Assembly (NCBI GenBank): GCA_964445985.1
Contig: CAYUMU010000030.1
Span: forward strand, 1 to 63,079
DNA length: 63,079 bases
Direction: 5' to 3'
Source of the DNA: CAYUMU01 sp964445985
GTDB taxonomy: Bacteria; Planctomycetota; Planctomycetia; Pirellulales; S012-138
Below are positions 32,825 to 40,903 of this stretch, in pieces. The position numbers and the translations under genes are program-made. A model generated the notes under the pieces. The model was not told where the DNA came from and did not search any database. It was given only the letters and a program-made list of their open reading frames with translations. Position 1 is the stretch's first letter, and each line of letters opens with the position of its first letter.

Positions 32825-33835
32825 TTACGTTGGTTCGGCCCAGCGTTCTTCCCACACGCAGGCTGCCCAAGACAGGCCCACGCCAAAGCCCACCAGCATG
32901 GTGCGGCTACCGGGTCGCAAACTTCCTTGTTGGCGCAATTCGCGGATCACCAGCGGAATGGTCGAAGAAACCGTGTTGCCGTAGTTCTTGAGCAGCAGCG
33001 GCATGCGGGTTTCGTCCAGGCCGAGTTTGTCGCGAATTTGTTCAAGCAGCAGCTTGGTGGGCTGGTGCATCAAATACAGATCGATGTCGTTGGCGGCCAG
33101 CTTGGAGCGCTGGAGCACCTGCTTGACCAGCTCGGGAATCATTTCCAGCGTGAAGAAGATCAGGCCGGGTCCGTCCATGTAGAGCGAGCTGTTCCAGCGA
33201 TGCCGTTTGCGGGGCTTCAGGGCCGTTTCGTCTTTGCGGAAGCCCCCCTCGGTAACCAGCAGCATGTCGCCGCCGCTGCCGTCGGTGCCAAAGCAAAAGG
33301 CCGAAAGATCAGGCTCGGGCGAGGCCTCCACCAGCGTGGCCGCGGCGCCGTCGCCAAAGATGGTGCGGAGCGAGCGGTCTTCGGCGTCGATATATTTGCT
33401 GTAGGTTTCGGCCGTGATCAGCAGCACCCGCTTGGCCGAGCCGGCGCGAATCAGGCCGTCGGCCAGCGACAGGCCATACACAAAGCCCGAGCAACCCAGG
33501 TTGAAATCGAGCGCCCCGCACCGCTTGGGCAACTGCAGCCGGTCTTGAATCAGGCAGGCCGTGGTCGGGAGCGGGTAGTCGGGCGTTTGCGTGCAGAACA
33601 GGAGGAAATCGATGCTTTGGCGATCGATGTCGTAATCGCGGAACAGACGTTCCGCCGCGGCTACCCCCAGGTCCGACGACAATTCATCCGGCCCGGCAAT
33701 GTGCCGGTTGGCGATGCCGGTTTTGGAATAGATCAAATCGATGTCCCACTTGGGGAACTGGGCGCGCAACTGCTCGTTCGATTCGACCTTCTCCGGCAAA
33801 TGAACCGCGATGGGGCCAACGGTGGCGAAGTTCAA
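32825..33835 (-). CDS. 3-oxoacyl-ACP synthase III (FabH-like)
   Basis: 336 residues with the KAS III triad: Cys115 in FNLGCSGFVYG, His257 in YLMHQPTKL and Asn287 in NYGNTVSSTIPL. FabH condenses acyl-CoA with malonyl-ACP to start fatty-acid synthesis; homologues also serve polyketide and specialised lipid pathways. The MHQAN motif is altered to MHQPT, which suggests a non-standard acyl donor. Adjacent to a membrane sulfatase gene (76 bp gap). Other KAS enzymes lie at 49713 and 61832. Confidence 0.88.
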   Translation of the reverse strand: MNFATVGPIAVHLPEKVESNEQLRAQFPKWDIDLIYSKTGIANRHIAGPDELSSDLGVAAAERLFRDYDIDRQSIDFLLFCTQTPDYPLPTTACLIQDRLQLPKRCGALDFNLGCSGFVYGLSLADGLIRAGSAKRVLLITAETYSKYIDAEDRSLRTIFGDGAAATLVEASPEPDLSAFCFGTDGSGGDMLLVTEGGFRKDETALKPRKRHRWNSSLYMDGPGLIFFTLEMIPELVKQVLQRSKLAANDIDLYLMHQPTKLLLEQIRDKLGLDETRMPLLLKNYGNTVSSTIPLVIRELRQQGSLRPGSRTMLVGFGVGLSWAACVWEERWAEPT

Positions 33836-34066
33836 AACTAAATCCTCTTGGCTGTTCCGCGCAGATCGCGCATACGCGCAGCCTGAACGAAGCGATAGGC
33901 TGCGAAAAGTACCATAGCCCCGCAGCGACGGTCAATTGCATTATGACCGCCGGAGGCAATCTTGGGTATTGGGGCAACCCTCGCAAATCCACAAATGCCA
34001 CGGCCCAGTCAAGTTTTCGGGGGAGGCGCCATCCGCGCTCGCGCCAATTCATCCCCGCCGCGCGGT

Positions 34067-35647
34067 TCATTGCTGCCCGCCCCTCCCCGGCGCCGGCAGG
34101 AACAGATTCATGTTCTTGTCCCCCATGTTGGTCCAAAAGGTTCCCGGCCCCGACTGGAACAGTCGTAGCCGCATTTGCGGCGTGAAGCTTTGCGCCATTG
34201 TGTACCGCAGAAACGCGTCGCTGTCGTTGTTGAACTGTTCCAGCTTCAGCTTGTACAGCGAGCTCCTGGCCGTGTTCACCAGCATTTTTCCATCGGCTTC
34301 CGCCTTGCCCAAGAGCTCGGCGCGCTGCGCGTCCAAGATCGAGATCTCCGCGCTGTACTGGTCCTTCAGCTTTTCCAGTTGGGCGTCGGTCACAATTGCC
34401 AGGTTTTCCGCTTCCCGCTCAATGGCGGCCACCAGCCGCTGGGTGGCCGCCGCCACCTTGGCCACTTCAAAGGCAATTGTTCGTTCGGCCGCCGCCACTT
34501 CGTTCTGGGTTTTGGCCGTTTCCGTCTGCTCCGCCTGCGTCACGGCCTTTTCCCGGGCCAGTTGCTCGTCGCGCTTGGGCTTGAGAAACGCGTCCGGAAT
34601 GATGATGTTGCGGATAAACGCATGGCGGATAATCACGTTGTCTTCGCCGCAGGCTTCCGACAACTGCTGCGCGAAACCGGTCTGAAATCTCTCGCGCATG
34701 GCGCCGTCGAGAAAGTCCTTGGCGCCGTAATCCTGGCCTTTGTTGCGGCTGATGTTCTTCACGTTCGGTTTGATCACGGTGCTCTCGATCCGCTCCATGC
34801 TGCGGAACTTCGACAGCCATTGGGGCCAGAACTCCGGCTTCAATTCCCATTCGATCGTGCAATCGAGCTGAATCCGGTTGCTGTCGCTGGCGTCGAACAC
34901 CAGCGCCGTGTTGTCCTTGGGGTCGGTCGTGTAGTGGTACGAGGTTTGATAAATTCCGATCTCGCAGGGAATCACCTCATACTCCTCGGTGTTGATCGCA
35001 AACAGGCCCGGCTGGAGAACCTTGTCGCGAATGATCCCCTTCTCGCTGGGCTTGGTCGCGAACTCCGTGGCCCCGTCGTCCCCCAGCTTGCGGCGCATCA
35101 CGCCCACATAGCCCGGCTTGATCTCCACCATGTCCACCAGCGTCACTTCATAGCCGTAGGGATTCAGCCGGTACGTACCCGGCAACAGCACGTCGCGCCA
35201 AATGCCCTGCTGCCCCTTCTCCGCCAGATACTGCCCCGGCGGCAGCGGTTTGCCCCCCAGCGATTTCACGATCCCCACCTTGGCCGGCTCGTAGCCGTTG
35301 GCCGTCCACCGGGCGCCGGGCACCAGAATGTTCGGCTTCCGTTCCGTGGCGTAAAAATACGGAGGAATGAAGTGCCAGCCTTCGCCCAGCACCTGCTCCC
35401 GAATTCCTTTCTCTCCCTCCTGGCCCAGCACCTGGCCGTAGGGCAGCGGTTCGCCGGTCTTGGCAATCACCACCAGCATCTGGCCCGACGGCACATGATG
35501 CACAAACAACCCCCCCAGCCCAATCACCGCCGAGATCAGCACCACCAGCAAAAACGTGAATAGCATCCCGGGATGGTTCAACCGCGGCCAGAAGCGAAAC
35601 CGGCGCCGGGGCGCGCTCGCAATTCGTTGGTTGTCGTTGGCGGACAT
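34067..35647 (-). CDS. SPFH/Band 7 membrane protein 1
   Basis: 526 residues. One N-terminal membrane segment (LFTFLLVVLISAVIGLGGLF) then an SPFH domain (about 150-330, with YRLNPYGYEVTLVDMVEIKP and CTIEWELKPE) and a long Ala/Glu/Lys coiled coil (400-480), the flotillin/HflK-C plan. An extra beta-rich stretch of ~100 residues (PLPYGQVLGQEGEKGIREQV, repeated as PLPPGQYLAEKGQQGIWRDV) precedes the SPFH core. Such proteins build oligomeric cages or scaffolds in the membrane. The paralogue lies just upstream (35830). Confidence 0.85.
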   Translation of the reverse strand: MSANDNQRIASAPRRRFRFWPRLNHPGMLFTFLLVVLISAVIGLGGLFVHHVPSGQMLVVIAKTGEPLPYGQVLGQEGEKGIREQVLGEGWHFIPPYFYATERKPNILVPGARWTANGYEPAKVGIVKSLGGKPLPPGQYLAEKGQQGIWRDVLLPGTYRLNPYGYEVTLVDMVEIKPGYVGVMRRKLGDDGATEFATKPSEKGIIRDKVLQPGLFAINTEEYEVIPCEIGIYQTSYHYTTDPKDNTALVFDASDSNRIQLDCTIEWELKPEFWPQWLSKFRSMERIESTVIKPNVKNISRNKGQDYGAKDFLDGAMRERFQTGFAQQLSEACGEDNVIIRHAFIRNIIIPDAFLKPKRDEQLAREKAVTQAEQTETAKTQNEVAAAERTIAFEVAKVAAATQRLVAAIEREAENLAIVTDAQLEKLKDQYSAEISILDAQRAELLGKAEADGKMLVNTARSSLYKLKLEQFNNDSDAFLRYTMAQSFTPQMRLRLFQSGPGTFWTNMGDKNMNLFLPAPGRGGQQ

Positions 35648-35716
35648 GACAGTAAATCCTCATGGCGTTGGTTAAATGATGCGAGCTGTAGAGCAGGCCG
35701 ACTTGATGCCGGCAGG

Positions 35717-35780
35717 GTGGCTGGTGGCTAGTAGTTGGTAGCTAGTGGCTGGTGGCTAGTGGCTGGTAGTTGGTGGCTAG
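35717..35780. repeat. Degenerate GGCTAGTGGCTGGTAGTTGG repeat
   Basis: Longest of the three copies (also 3361 and 17237); 70-133 bp upstream of the SPFH protein 1 start. Confidence 0.6.
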
Positions 35781-35829
35781 CCAGGGCCGACTCGATCCCG
35801 CGCCCGCTTGCGATGTGGCAAGGCCATCT

Positions 35830-37551
35830 TTATTTTCCCGGCTCCGCGCCGCTCGTTATCCCAGGCTCCGCAATCGCTATATCAGGCTCCGCCGCGCTTG
35901 CCACGGCCGGCGCCCGCGGCGGTTTTGGCGAGCCCGCCTGGCTTGGCGTCAAGTAGTCCGAAAACAACTTCGCGAACGCGCTCGTGTCCGAAGCAAAAAT
36001 CTCCGACAGCGCCGGCGCCAAGCGCGTCAGCACGTGGTACTGCGCAAACTCGTGGGGCGACGGAAAGCCCTGCACCGCCGTGCGCAACTCGGCCACGGCC
36101 GCCTCGTTCTCGGCGGCGATCACCGCCACGTCGGCCTTCGCCTTGGTCAAGATCGCCTCGGCCCGCTTCGCCGTCCCCTCCAGTCGGGCTTGCGCCGATT
36201 CCAGCGCCGCGGTCAGCCCCGCCTCCTCGCTCTGTATCCGCCGCTGCGCCAGGTTCTTCGCCTGCTCCAGCGTGGTGTTCGCGTCGATGATCCGCTGCCG
36301 CTGGTCCGCCAGCGCCTCGGTCGACTTCAATTCCTGCTCCTGCACGAACTGCGCCACTTTCTGTTCGTTGGTCTGCCGCGTGATCCGGGCTTGCTCGCGT
36401 TCCCGAATCTGCGCGGCCAACTCTTCCAGCAGCGGATTCATGCGGGTTTGCCCCACCGCCACGTACTCCAGGTCCACGCCGATCTTGGCGCACTCGGGCT
36501 TTGCCTTCGCCATCAGCTCCTGTTGCAACCGCTCGCGGGGATTGGCGATCGGCGCCGTGGAAGCGGTTTCGCCGCGGGGATTGGCGACGGGCTCCGTGGC
36601 AGCGGCTTCGTCGCGCGGCTTGCTGATGTATTCGCGGGCGCCGTGCTTGCTCCCTTCAATCCGCACGTATCCCCGGATCAGCGGCAGCACGATGATCTGC
36701 AAGATCGGGTTCACCCGCTGGTCCTCGGGCGTTTCGTCTTTCTGCGGCATCACGCCGTTTTCGCACAGCATCACGAACAGCTCGGGCGCCTTTTCGGGAA
36801 TCACCTTGTAGCGGACTTCGACCCGCGGCTCGATCGTGAACCCGTCTTTGGAAGGAAACTCAATGTCCTCGAAAATCACCGTGTGCGAACGCACGTCGAC
36901 CGGCACGATCTCCTCCACGTATGGGTTGATGTAATGCGTGCCGCTGGGCACGATCGCCGACTGCACTCCCCGCTCCCCCTCGGCCACCACATACGGATTC
37001 TCGCGCACCAGGGCCGGGTCTTTGCCCCACCGCAGGATCTTCACTCCCACTTCCTGCGACTCAATCTCCACGGCCTTTACCACCTGCGCGTCGTATTCGT
37101 AGGGATTCAGCCGGTACTTGCCCGGCCCTAGCACCTGCTGCAACACCCCGCGTTCCCCCGTCGCCCGCGGGTTGTCCCAGTCGATCTCCCCCGCCGCCAG
37201 GAACTCGCCCCGCTGCTTGCGTTCGGGGCTGATCTCCTCGCCCACCTTGCGAATCAGCACCGCGCAATGCTTCTCCGGCACCTTCAGCACTGGGTGCCGC
37301 TCGTACGCGTAAAACAATGGGTTGAGGAAATGCCGCCCTTCCGCCAGCACCTGCCGCTGGATGCCGCGATGGCTCGCGTCGGGCGCCACGATCTCGCCCG
37401 CCTGCAAGGGTTTCCCCCAGCGGTGGGTCACCACCAAGAACGTGTCGGGCTCGACCTCCACCCGATCGACAAACCACAACCAGGCCGGGGTAGCGACCGC
37501 CGACACGATCACCACCACCAAGACCAGGCTCCACCGGGATCGCAATGGCAT
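35830..37551 (-). CDS. SPFH/Band 7 membrane protein 2
   Basis: 573 residues. N-terminal membrane segment (WSLVLVVVIVSAVATPAWLW), the same PLQAGEIVAPDASHRGIQRQV entry module and YRLNPYEYDAQVVKAVEIES as its neighbour, SPFH core, a Pro/Ala linker (EPVANPRGE and APIANPRERL, a small internal repeat), coiled coil with RQTNEQKVAQFVQEQEL, and a tail with IAIAEPGITSGAEPGK. ATG 37551 has GGAGG 8 nt upstream. Clear tandem duplicate of SPFH protein 1; the pair probably hetero-oligomerises like HflK/HflC, but no FtsH is nearby. Confidence 0.83.
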   Translation of the reverse strand: MPLRSRWSLVLVVVIVSAVATPAWLWFVDRVEVEPDTFLVVTHRWGKPLQAGEIVAPDASHRGIQRQVLAEGRHFLNPLFYAYERHPVLKVPEKHCAVLIRKVGEEISPERKQRGEFLAAGEIDWDNPRATGERGVLQQVLGPGKYRLNPYEYDAQVVKAVEIESQEVGVKILRWGKDPALVRENPYVVAEGERGVQSAIVPSGTHYINPYVEEIVPVDVRSHTVIFEDIEFPSKDGFTIEPRVEVRYKVIPEKAPELFVMLCENGVMPQKDETPEDQRVNPILQIIVLPLIRGYVRIEGSKHGAREYISKPRDEAAATEPVANPRGETASTAPIANPRERLQQELMAKAKPECAKIGVDLEYVAVGQTRMNPLLEELAAQIREREQARITRQTNEQKVAQFVQEQELKSTEALADQRQRIIDANTTLEQAKNLAQRRIQSEEAGLTAALESAQARLEGTAKRAEAILTKAKADVAVIAAENEAAVAELRTAVQGFPSPHEFAQYHVLTRLAPALSEIFASDTSAFAKLFSDYLTPSQAGSPKPPRAPAVASAAEPDIAIAEPGITSGAEPGK

Positions 37552-37877
37552 CGCTTGCTCCTCCCTATGCTGGGTATCAGAAATCGGCTCCAACGGCCGC
37601 TGGCGAGTCCGAACGTAGTTCGGCGGAACGATAGGATTCTTGCATCATCCCACATCGCAATTCCGATTTCACCAAAATCCGCCCGCCGGCTCGCCTGGTT
37701 TTTTCCGCGGGCTTTGCTTGCCCTGCCGCCAAACCACCCCTCATAATCAAGTCACGCGCAACGGCCGCGTTGGCGCCGCCTTCCCCTCAGTTTTTTCTGA
37801 ATCTTCCCAATCCTCGACCGAGGTCGAACGAATACGCACGGGGCGCGCCCGCCCATTACACCCAGGGAGCACCGACC

Positions 37878-38930
37878 ATGTCCTTGAAACAACCGCCGCT
37901 CAACGAAGCGGTCGAGCAAATCAAGGCGAAAATGGCCGCCGAAGACGCCGTCCGCGTCTCGATTGCCCTGTTTGGCCAGCCAGGCTGCGGCAAGTCGTCG
38001 CTCATCAATCGCCTCACCGGGCAGCGGTTGGCCATCGAGGGCGTGCGCAACGACGTCACCACCTGCCGGCAAGATTTCGAGTGGAATGGCCTCACGCTGG
38101 TCGATCTGCCCGGCTACGACACCCAGCGGTTTCCCGCGGACGAATACCTGGCTCGCTTCGGCGTGCTCGACTTCGACCTGTTGCTCTGCGTGTTCGATGG
38201 CAAATTCCACGAAGCCGACAGCCAGCTCTTCCACGAAGTGTCTCGCCGCGGCAAGATTTGCCTGTTCGTCCGCAACAAGCACGACACGCTCTGGCAGGAA
38301 GGCAAAGACCTTTCCGAACTCGAACTGGAAGTCGCCGACAACCTCGCCCAGCACGTGGGCGGCAGCCAGGGGGTCTTCTTCACGAGCTGCCGTTTGCACA
38401 CCGGTCTGGATGAACTCGAGGGGGCGATCAAGGAGCGCCTGGCCCCCGCCAAGCAGGAACGCTGGGTTCGCGCCGCCAAGGCCTACAGCCAGGACTTTCT
38501 CGCGCAAAAAAAAACGCTGTGTAACCAGCGCGTGACCTGGGCCGCCGCCACGGCCGCCGTCAGCGGGACCATTCCCGTGCCCGGCGGGAACCTGGTTGTC
38601 GATGTGCCGGTGCTGGTCTCGCTGTTCAAATACATTCGCGAAACATTCGGGCTCACCGACCGCGCCTTGGCCACCAAGGATTTCGCCATGCCGGCCCTGG
38701 CCCCCATGGTCAACAGCGTGCTCAAGTTCGCCAGCACCGAAGGCGTGTTGCTACTGCTCAAGCAATACGGCAGCCTCATGGCGGCCGAGCAGGTTTCCAA
38801 GTTCGTGCCGCTGGTGGGCACCATCATCGCGGCCAGCCTGGGCTTCACCATCACCCGCCGCGCCGGCTCCTACTACCTGAACGACTGCCACCGCCTGGCC
38901 GCGGCCGTGCTGGAAGCCCAGCTCGCGTAG
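37878..38930 (+). CDS. IRG-like/Era-like GTPase with C-terminal hydrophobic helices
   Basis: 350 residues. G1 GQPGCGKS (33-40), G3 DLPG (76-79), G4 NKHD (133-136), with FPADEYLARFGVLDFDLLLCVFDG between, close to the immunity-related (p47) GTPase layout. The C-terminal half has hydrophobic helices (WAAATAAVSGTIPVPG, LVVDVPVLVSLFKYI, VPLVGTIIAASLGFTIT), like DUF697/YcjF-type membrane-associated GTPases. ATG 37878 follows GGGAG at 8 nt. Downstream of divergent SPFH genes, so a membrane-remodelling role is plausible. Its TAG stop begins a palindromic repeat. Confidence 0.8.
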   Translation: MSLKQPPLNEAVEQIKAKMAAEDAVRVSIALFGQPGCGKSSLINRLTGQRLAIEGVRNDVTTCRQDFEWNGLTLVDLPGYDTQRFPADEYLARFGVLDFDLLLCVFDGKFHEADSQLFHEVSRRGKICLFVRNKHDTLWQEGKDLSELELEVADNLAQHVGGSQGVFFTSCRLHTGLDELEGAIKERLAPAKQERWVRAAKAYSQDFLAQKKTLCNQRVTWAAATAAVSGTIPVPGGNLVVDVPVLVSLFKYIRETFGLTDRALATKDFAMPALAPMVNSVLKFASTEGVLLLLKQYGSLMAAEQVSKFVPLVGTIIAASLGFTITRRAGSYYLNDCHRLAAAVLEAQLA

Positions 38931-38960
38931 GGCAGGCATTCGCCTGCCACAATGCGGCCT
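38928..38960. repeat. Stop-codon-linked GTAGGGCAGGC palindrome
   Basis: TAG of the GTPase gene is followed by GGCAGGC-ATTC-GCCTGCC and CACAATGCGGCC, identical to the left end of the 191-bp element at 29235, as a solo end. Confidence 0.75.
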
Positions 38961-39030
38961 TGCCAAAGGTCGTGGTGAGGAGACCGTCGAGGCGAGCCAC
39001 CTTCTCGTCGCTTTTTGCCCGGGAGAATGG

Positions 39031-39513
39031 ATGATGACCACCGACTCAATCTTTCAGCGCGCGCTGTCCAACATGCTCACGGAGATTTTCGACGGCCCTC
39101 CGGGCCAGGAAGCGTATCTGCTGAACCCGGGCGACCCCGGCCTGCTTCGCCAACTCGACACGATCGACGCGGGTGCCGCGTCGGAGCGGCCCATGCCCGG
39201 AAAAACGACGATTGCCGCGCACGTCGATCACGTTCATTTCGGTCTCGCTATTCTGAACCGCTGGGCGGCGGGCGAGGCGAACCCGTGGGCCGGCGCCGAC
39301 TGGAACGGCAGTTGGCAGCGCGGCACGGTCACGGAGGATCGGTGGCGAACCCTCCGCGACGATCTCCGCCACGAGGCCGAAAAATGGCGAAAAGTGGTCG
39401 CCACCCGCACCTCTTGGGACGACGTGGCCGCTGCCGCCGCTCTCTCCACGGCCGCCCACACGGCATACCATCTGGGGGCCATCCGACAGATCCTCGCGGG
39501 GCTGAATAGGTAG
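39031..39513 (+). CDS. DinB-like four-helix-bundle protein
   Basis: 160 residues with the DinB/YfiT metal-site pattern: His residues in TTIAAHVDHVHFGLAIL and in THTAYHLGAIRQIL. DinB-superfamily members are metal-dependent thiol transferases or of unknown function and are often stress-related. GGGAG lies upstream of ATG 39031/39034. Its TAG stop starts a palindromic repeat that runs to the next gene. Confidence 0.8.
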   Translation: MMTTDSIFQRALSNMLTEIFDGPPGQEAYLLNPGDPGLLRQLDTIDAGAASERPMPGKTTIAAHVDHVHFGLAILNRWAAGEANPWAGADWNGSWQRGTVTEDRWRTLRDDLRHEAEKWRKVVATRTSWDDVAAAAALSTAAHTAYHLGAIRQILAGLNR

Positions 39514-39643
39514 GGTCCGCACCCCGTGCGTACCTTTCGGGTGGAGGATCGCCCAACCGCCGTAGCCGCACACGCGTTTTGCCGTTGTAGGGGCAACGTC
39601 AAACGATCGGCGGCGCGGGTGGTATGCAGAGGGCTGCATACCC
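39511..39643. repeat. ~133-bp element bounded by inverted palindromic ends
   Basis: Left end TAGGGTCCGCACCCCGTGCG (stem GGTCCGCAC/GTGCGTACC, one mismatch), right end GGTATGCAGAGGGCTGCATA. The reversed right end matches the left end and also the repeat at 10446-10470, including ACCACCCGCGC. The first TAG is the DinB-like gene's stop. Confidence 0.65.
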
Positions 39644-39649
39644 TTGGCT

Positions 39650-40903
39650 CTAATCACCAGGCGTAAACATCACCCCCGTTGCCAGGCAGTCGCACAACCG
39701 GCCGTAAATTCGGGCTAAATCCGCCTTGCTGGGCGATTCTCCCGCGGCCTGCAGAATTCGCCGGGCCAATGGTCCTTGGTCGAGAATCAGGTTCAGGGCC
39801 GCGCGGGTGGGTTCGTCGGCGTCTTCCAGCCAGGGGGCGACTTTGGCCAGCAAGTACCGCCAAAGCTGGCTGGCCAGCGCCGGTTCGCTGGGGTTCAAAC
39901 CCCAGATCGCCAGGTAGGCCGGGTCGTCGATGGTGGCTTCCTCGCCTGCCCGAATGGTCGCCAACAATACCCGGTGGAGTTCCGCGGTGCTCATCGCTTG
40001 CTGCTGGGTGGTGGGCGCAAAGCGGCCTTCGACCAGGCCGCGGAGCACGGCGATTTCCGCCTGCACAATGGCCAGGTCGGCCGCGGGGCACTCTTGCACA
40101 TCGACCACCCGAATTTCAATCGCATTGCGATCGAAGCGGGCAATGGCTCCGCGGGAGTTGGCCCATTCAAACCGCAACACGCCTTCGGGATCGTGCGGGG
40201 CCAGGTCGGCGTAGATGCGCTCGAGGATTTCTGATTGATAGGCGGCGGCGGTGAATGCCGGCTCGGGCACCACCTGCCCACTTACGATGGGCACGCGGCG
40301 GGCGTTATGCCGGTAAACATCGAGCCGAGAATCGACGAGGCCCGTGGCGGCCCCATCCACAAGGGGGCTGCTGGCGGCCAGGGCGGGGATCAACGGCAGG
40401 ATCAAGCGAATCGCGGCGTGCAGAGCCCCGAACTCTTCGTCCGTGGCAAACGGCAAATTGAGATGAGCGCTTTGCAGGTTGGCCCAACCGTGGCCTCGGC
40501 AGTCGAAGATGCGGTGGAAGGTTTCATACACAGGGCTGTAATCGTGCGGCCACAGCTTCATTTCCCGCTCGGGGTTCATCCAGGGGTGCATGGCGGTGGG
40601 CATCAGCCGGGCGCCGAGCGGGGCGAGGATGGCGTTGATCTCGGCCACGTTCTGCTGAAAGGCCGCGGCCAAACCGGCGGGGCTCGCGGCGGGCTCGGTG
40701 GTCTTGAGCTCGATCACGTGCAGCGCCAGCTCGTTGGACCACGAGATGGTTCCCCGCTCGATTTCCGAAAGGTACTCGCCGGCCACCTCGAGCATCACGC
40801 GGTCGGTGATTGGCTGCACGTCGAGGGTGTCGGCCGAGACGATCATGTATTCCAGTTCGACGCCCAGGGCTTCGAACAGGCCAAAAAGAGGGCGATCGCT
40901 CAT
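39650..40903 (-). CDS. GCS2-family carboxylate-amine ligase
   Basis: 417 residues of the glutamate-cysteine ligase 2 superfamily: GVELEYMIVSADTLDVQPIT (metal Glu), LALHVIELKTTEP, GARLMPTAMHPWMNP and SAHLNLPFATDEEF, IEIRVVDVQECP. It joins a carboxylate to an amine using ATP; the substrates are not known. Start ATG overlaps the stop of the ATP-grasp gene (ATGA), so the two are translationally coupled. With the C39-like peptidase upstream it forms a three-gene unit. Confidence 0.85.
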   Translation of the reverse strand: MSDRPLFGLFEALGVELEYMIVSADTLDVQPITDRVMLEVAGEYLSEIERGTISWSNELALHVIELKTTEPAASPAGLAAAFQQNVAEINAILAPLGARLMPTAMHPWMNPEREMKLWPHDYSPVYETFHRIFDCRGHGWANLQSAHLNLPFATDEEFGALHAAIRLILPLIPALAASSPLVDGAATGLVDSRLDVYRHNARRVPIVSGQVVPEPAFTAAAYQSEILERIYADLAPHDPEGVLRFEWANSRGAIARFDRNAIEIRVVDVQECPAADLAIVQAEIAVLRGLVEGRFAPTTQQQAMSTAELHRVLLATIRAGEEATIDDPAYLAIWGLNPSEPALASQLWRYLLAKVAPWLEDADEPTRAALNLILDQGPLARRILQAAGESPSKADLARIYGRLCDCLATGVMFTPGD

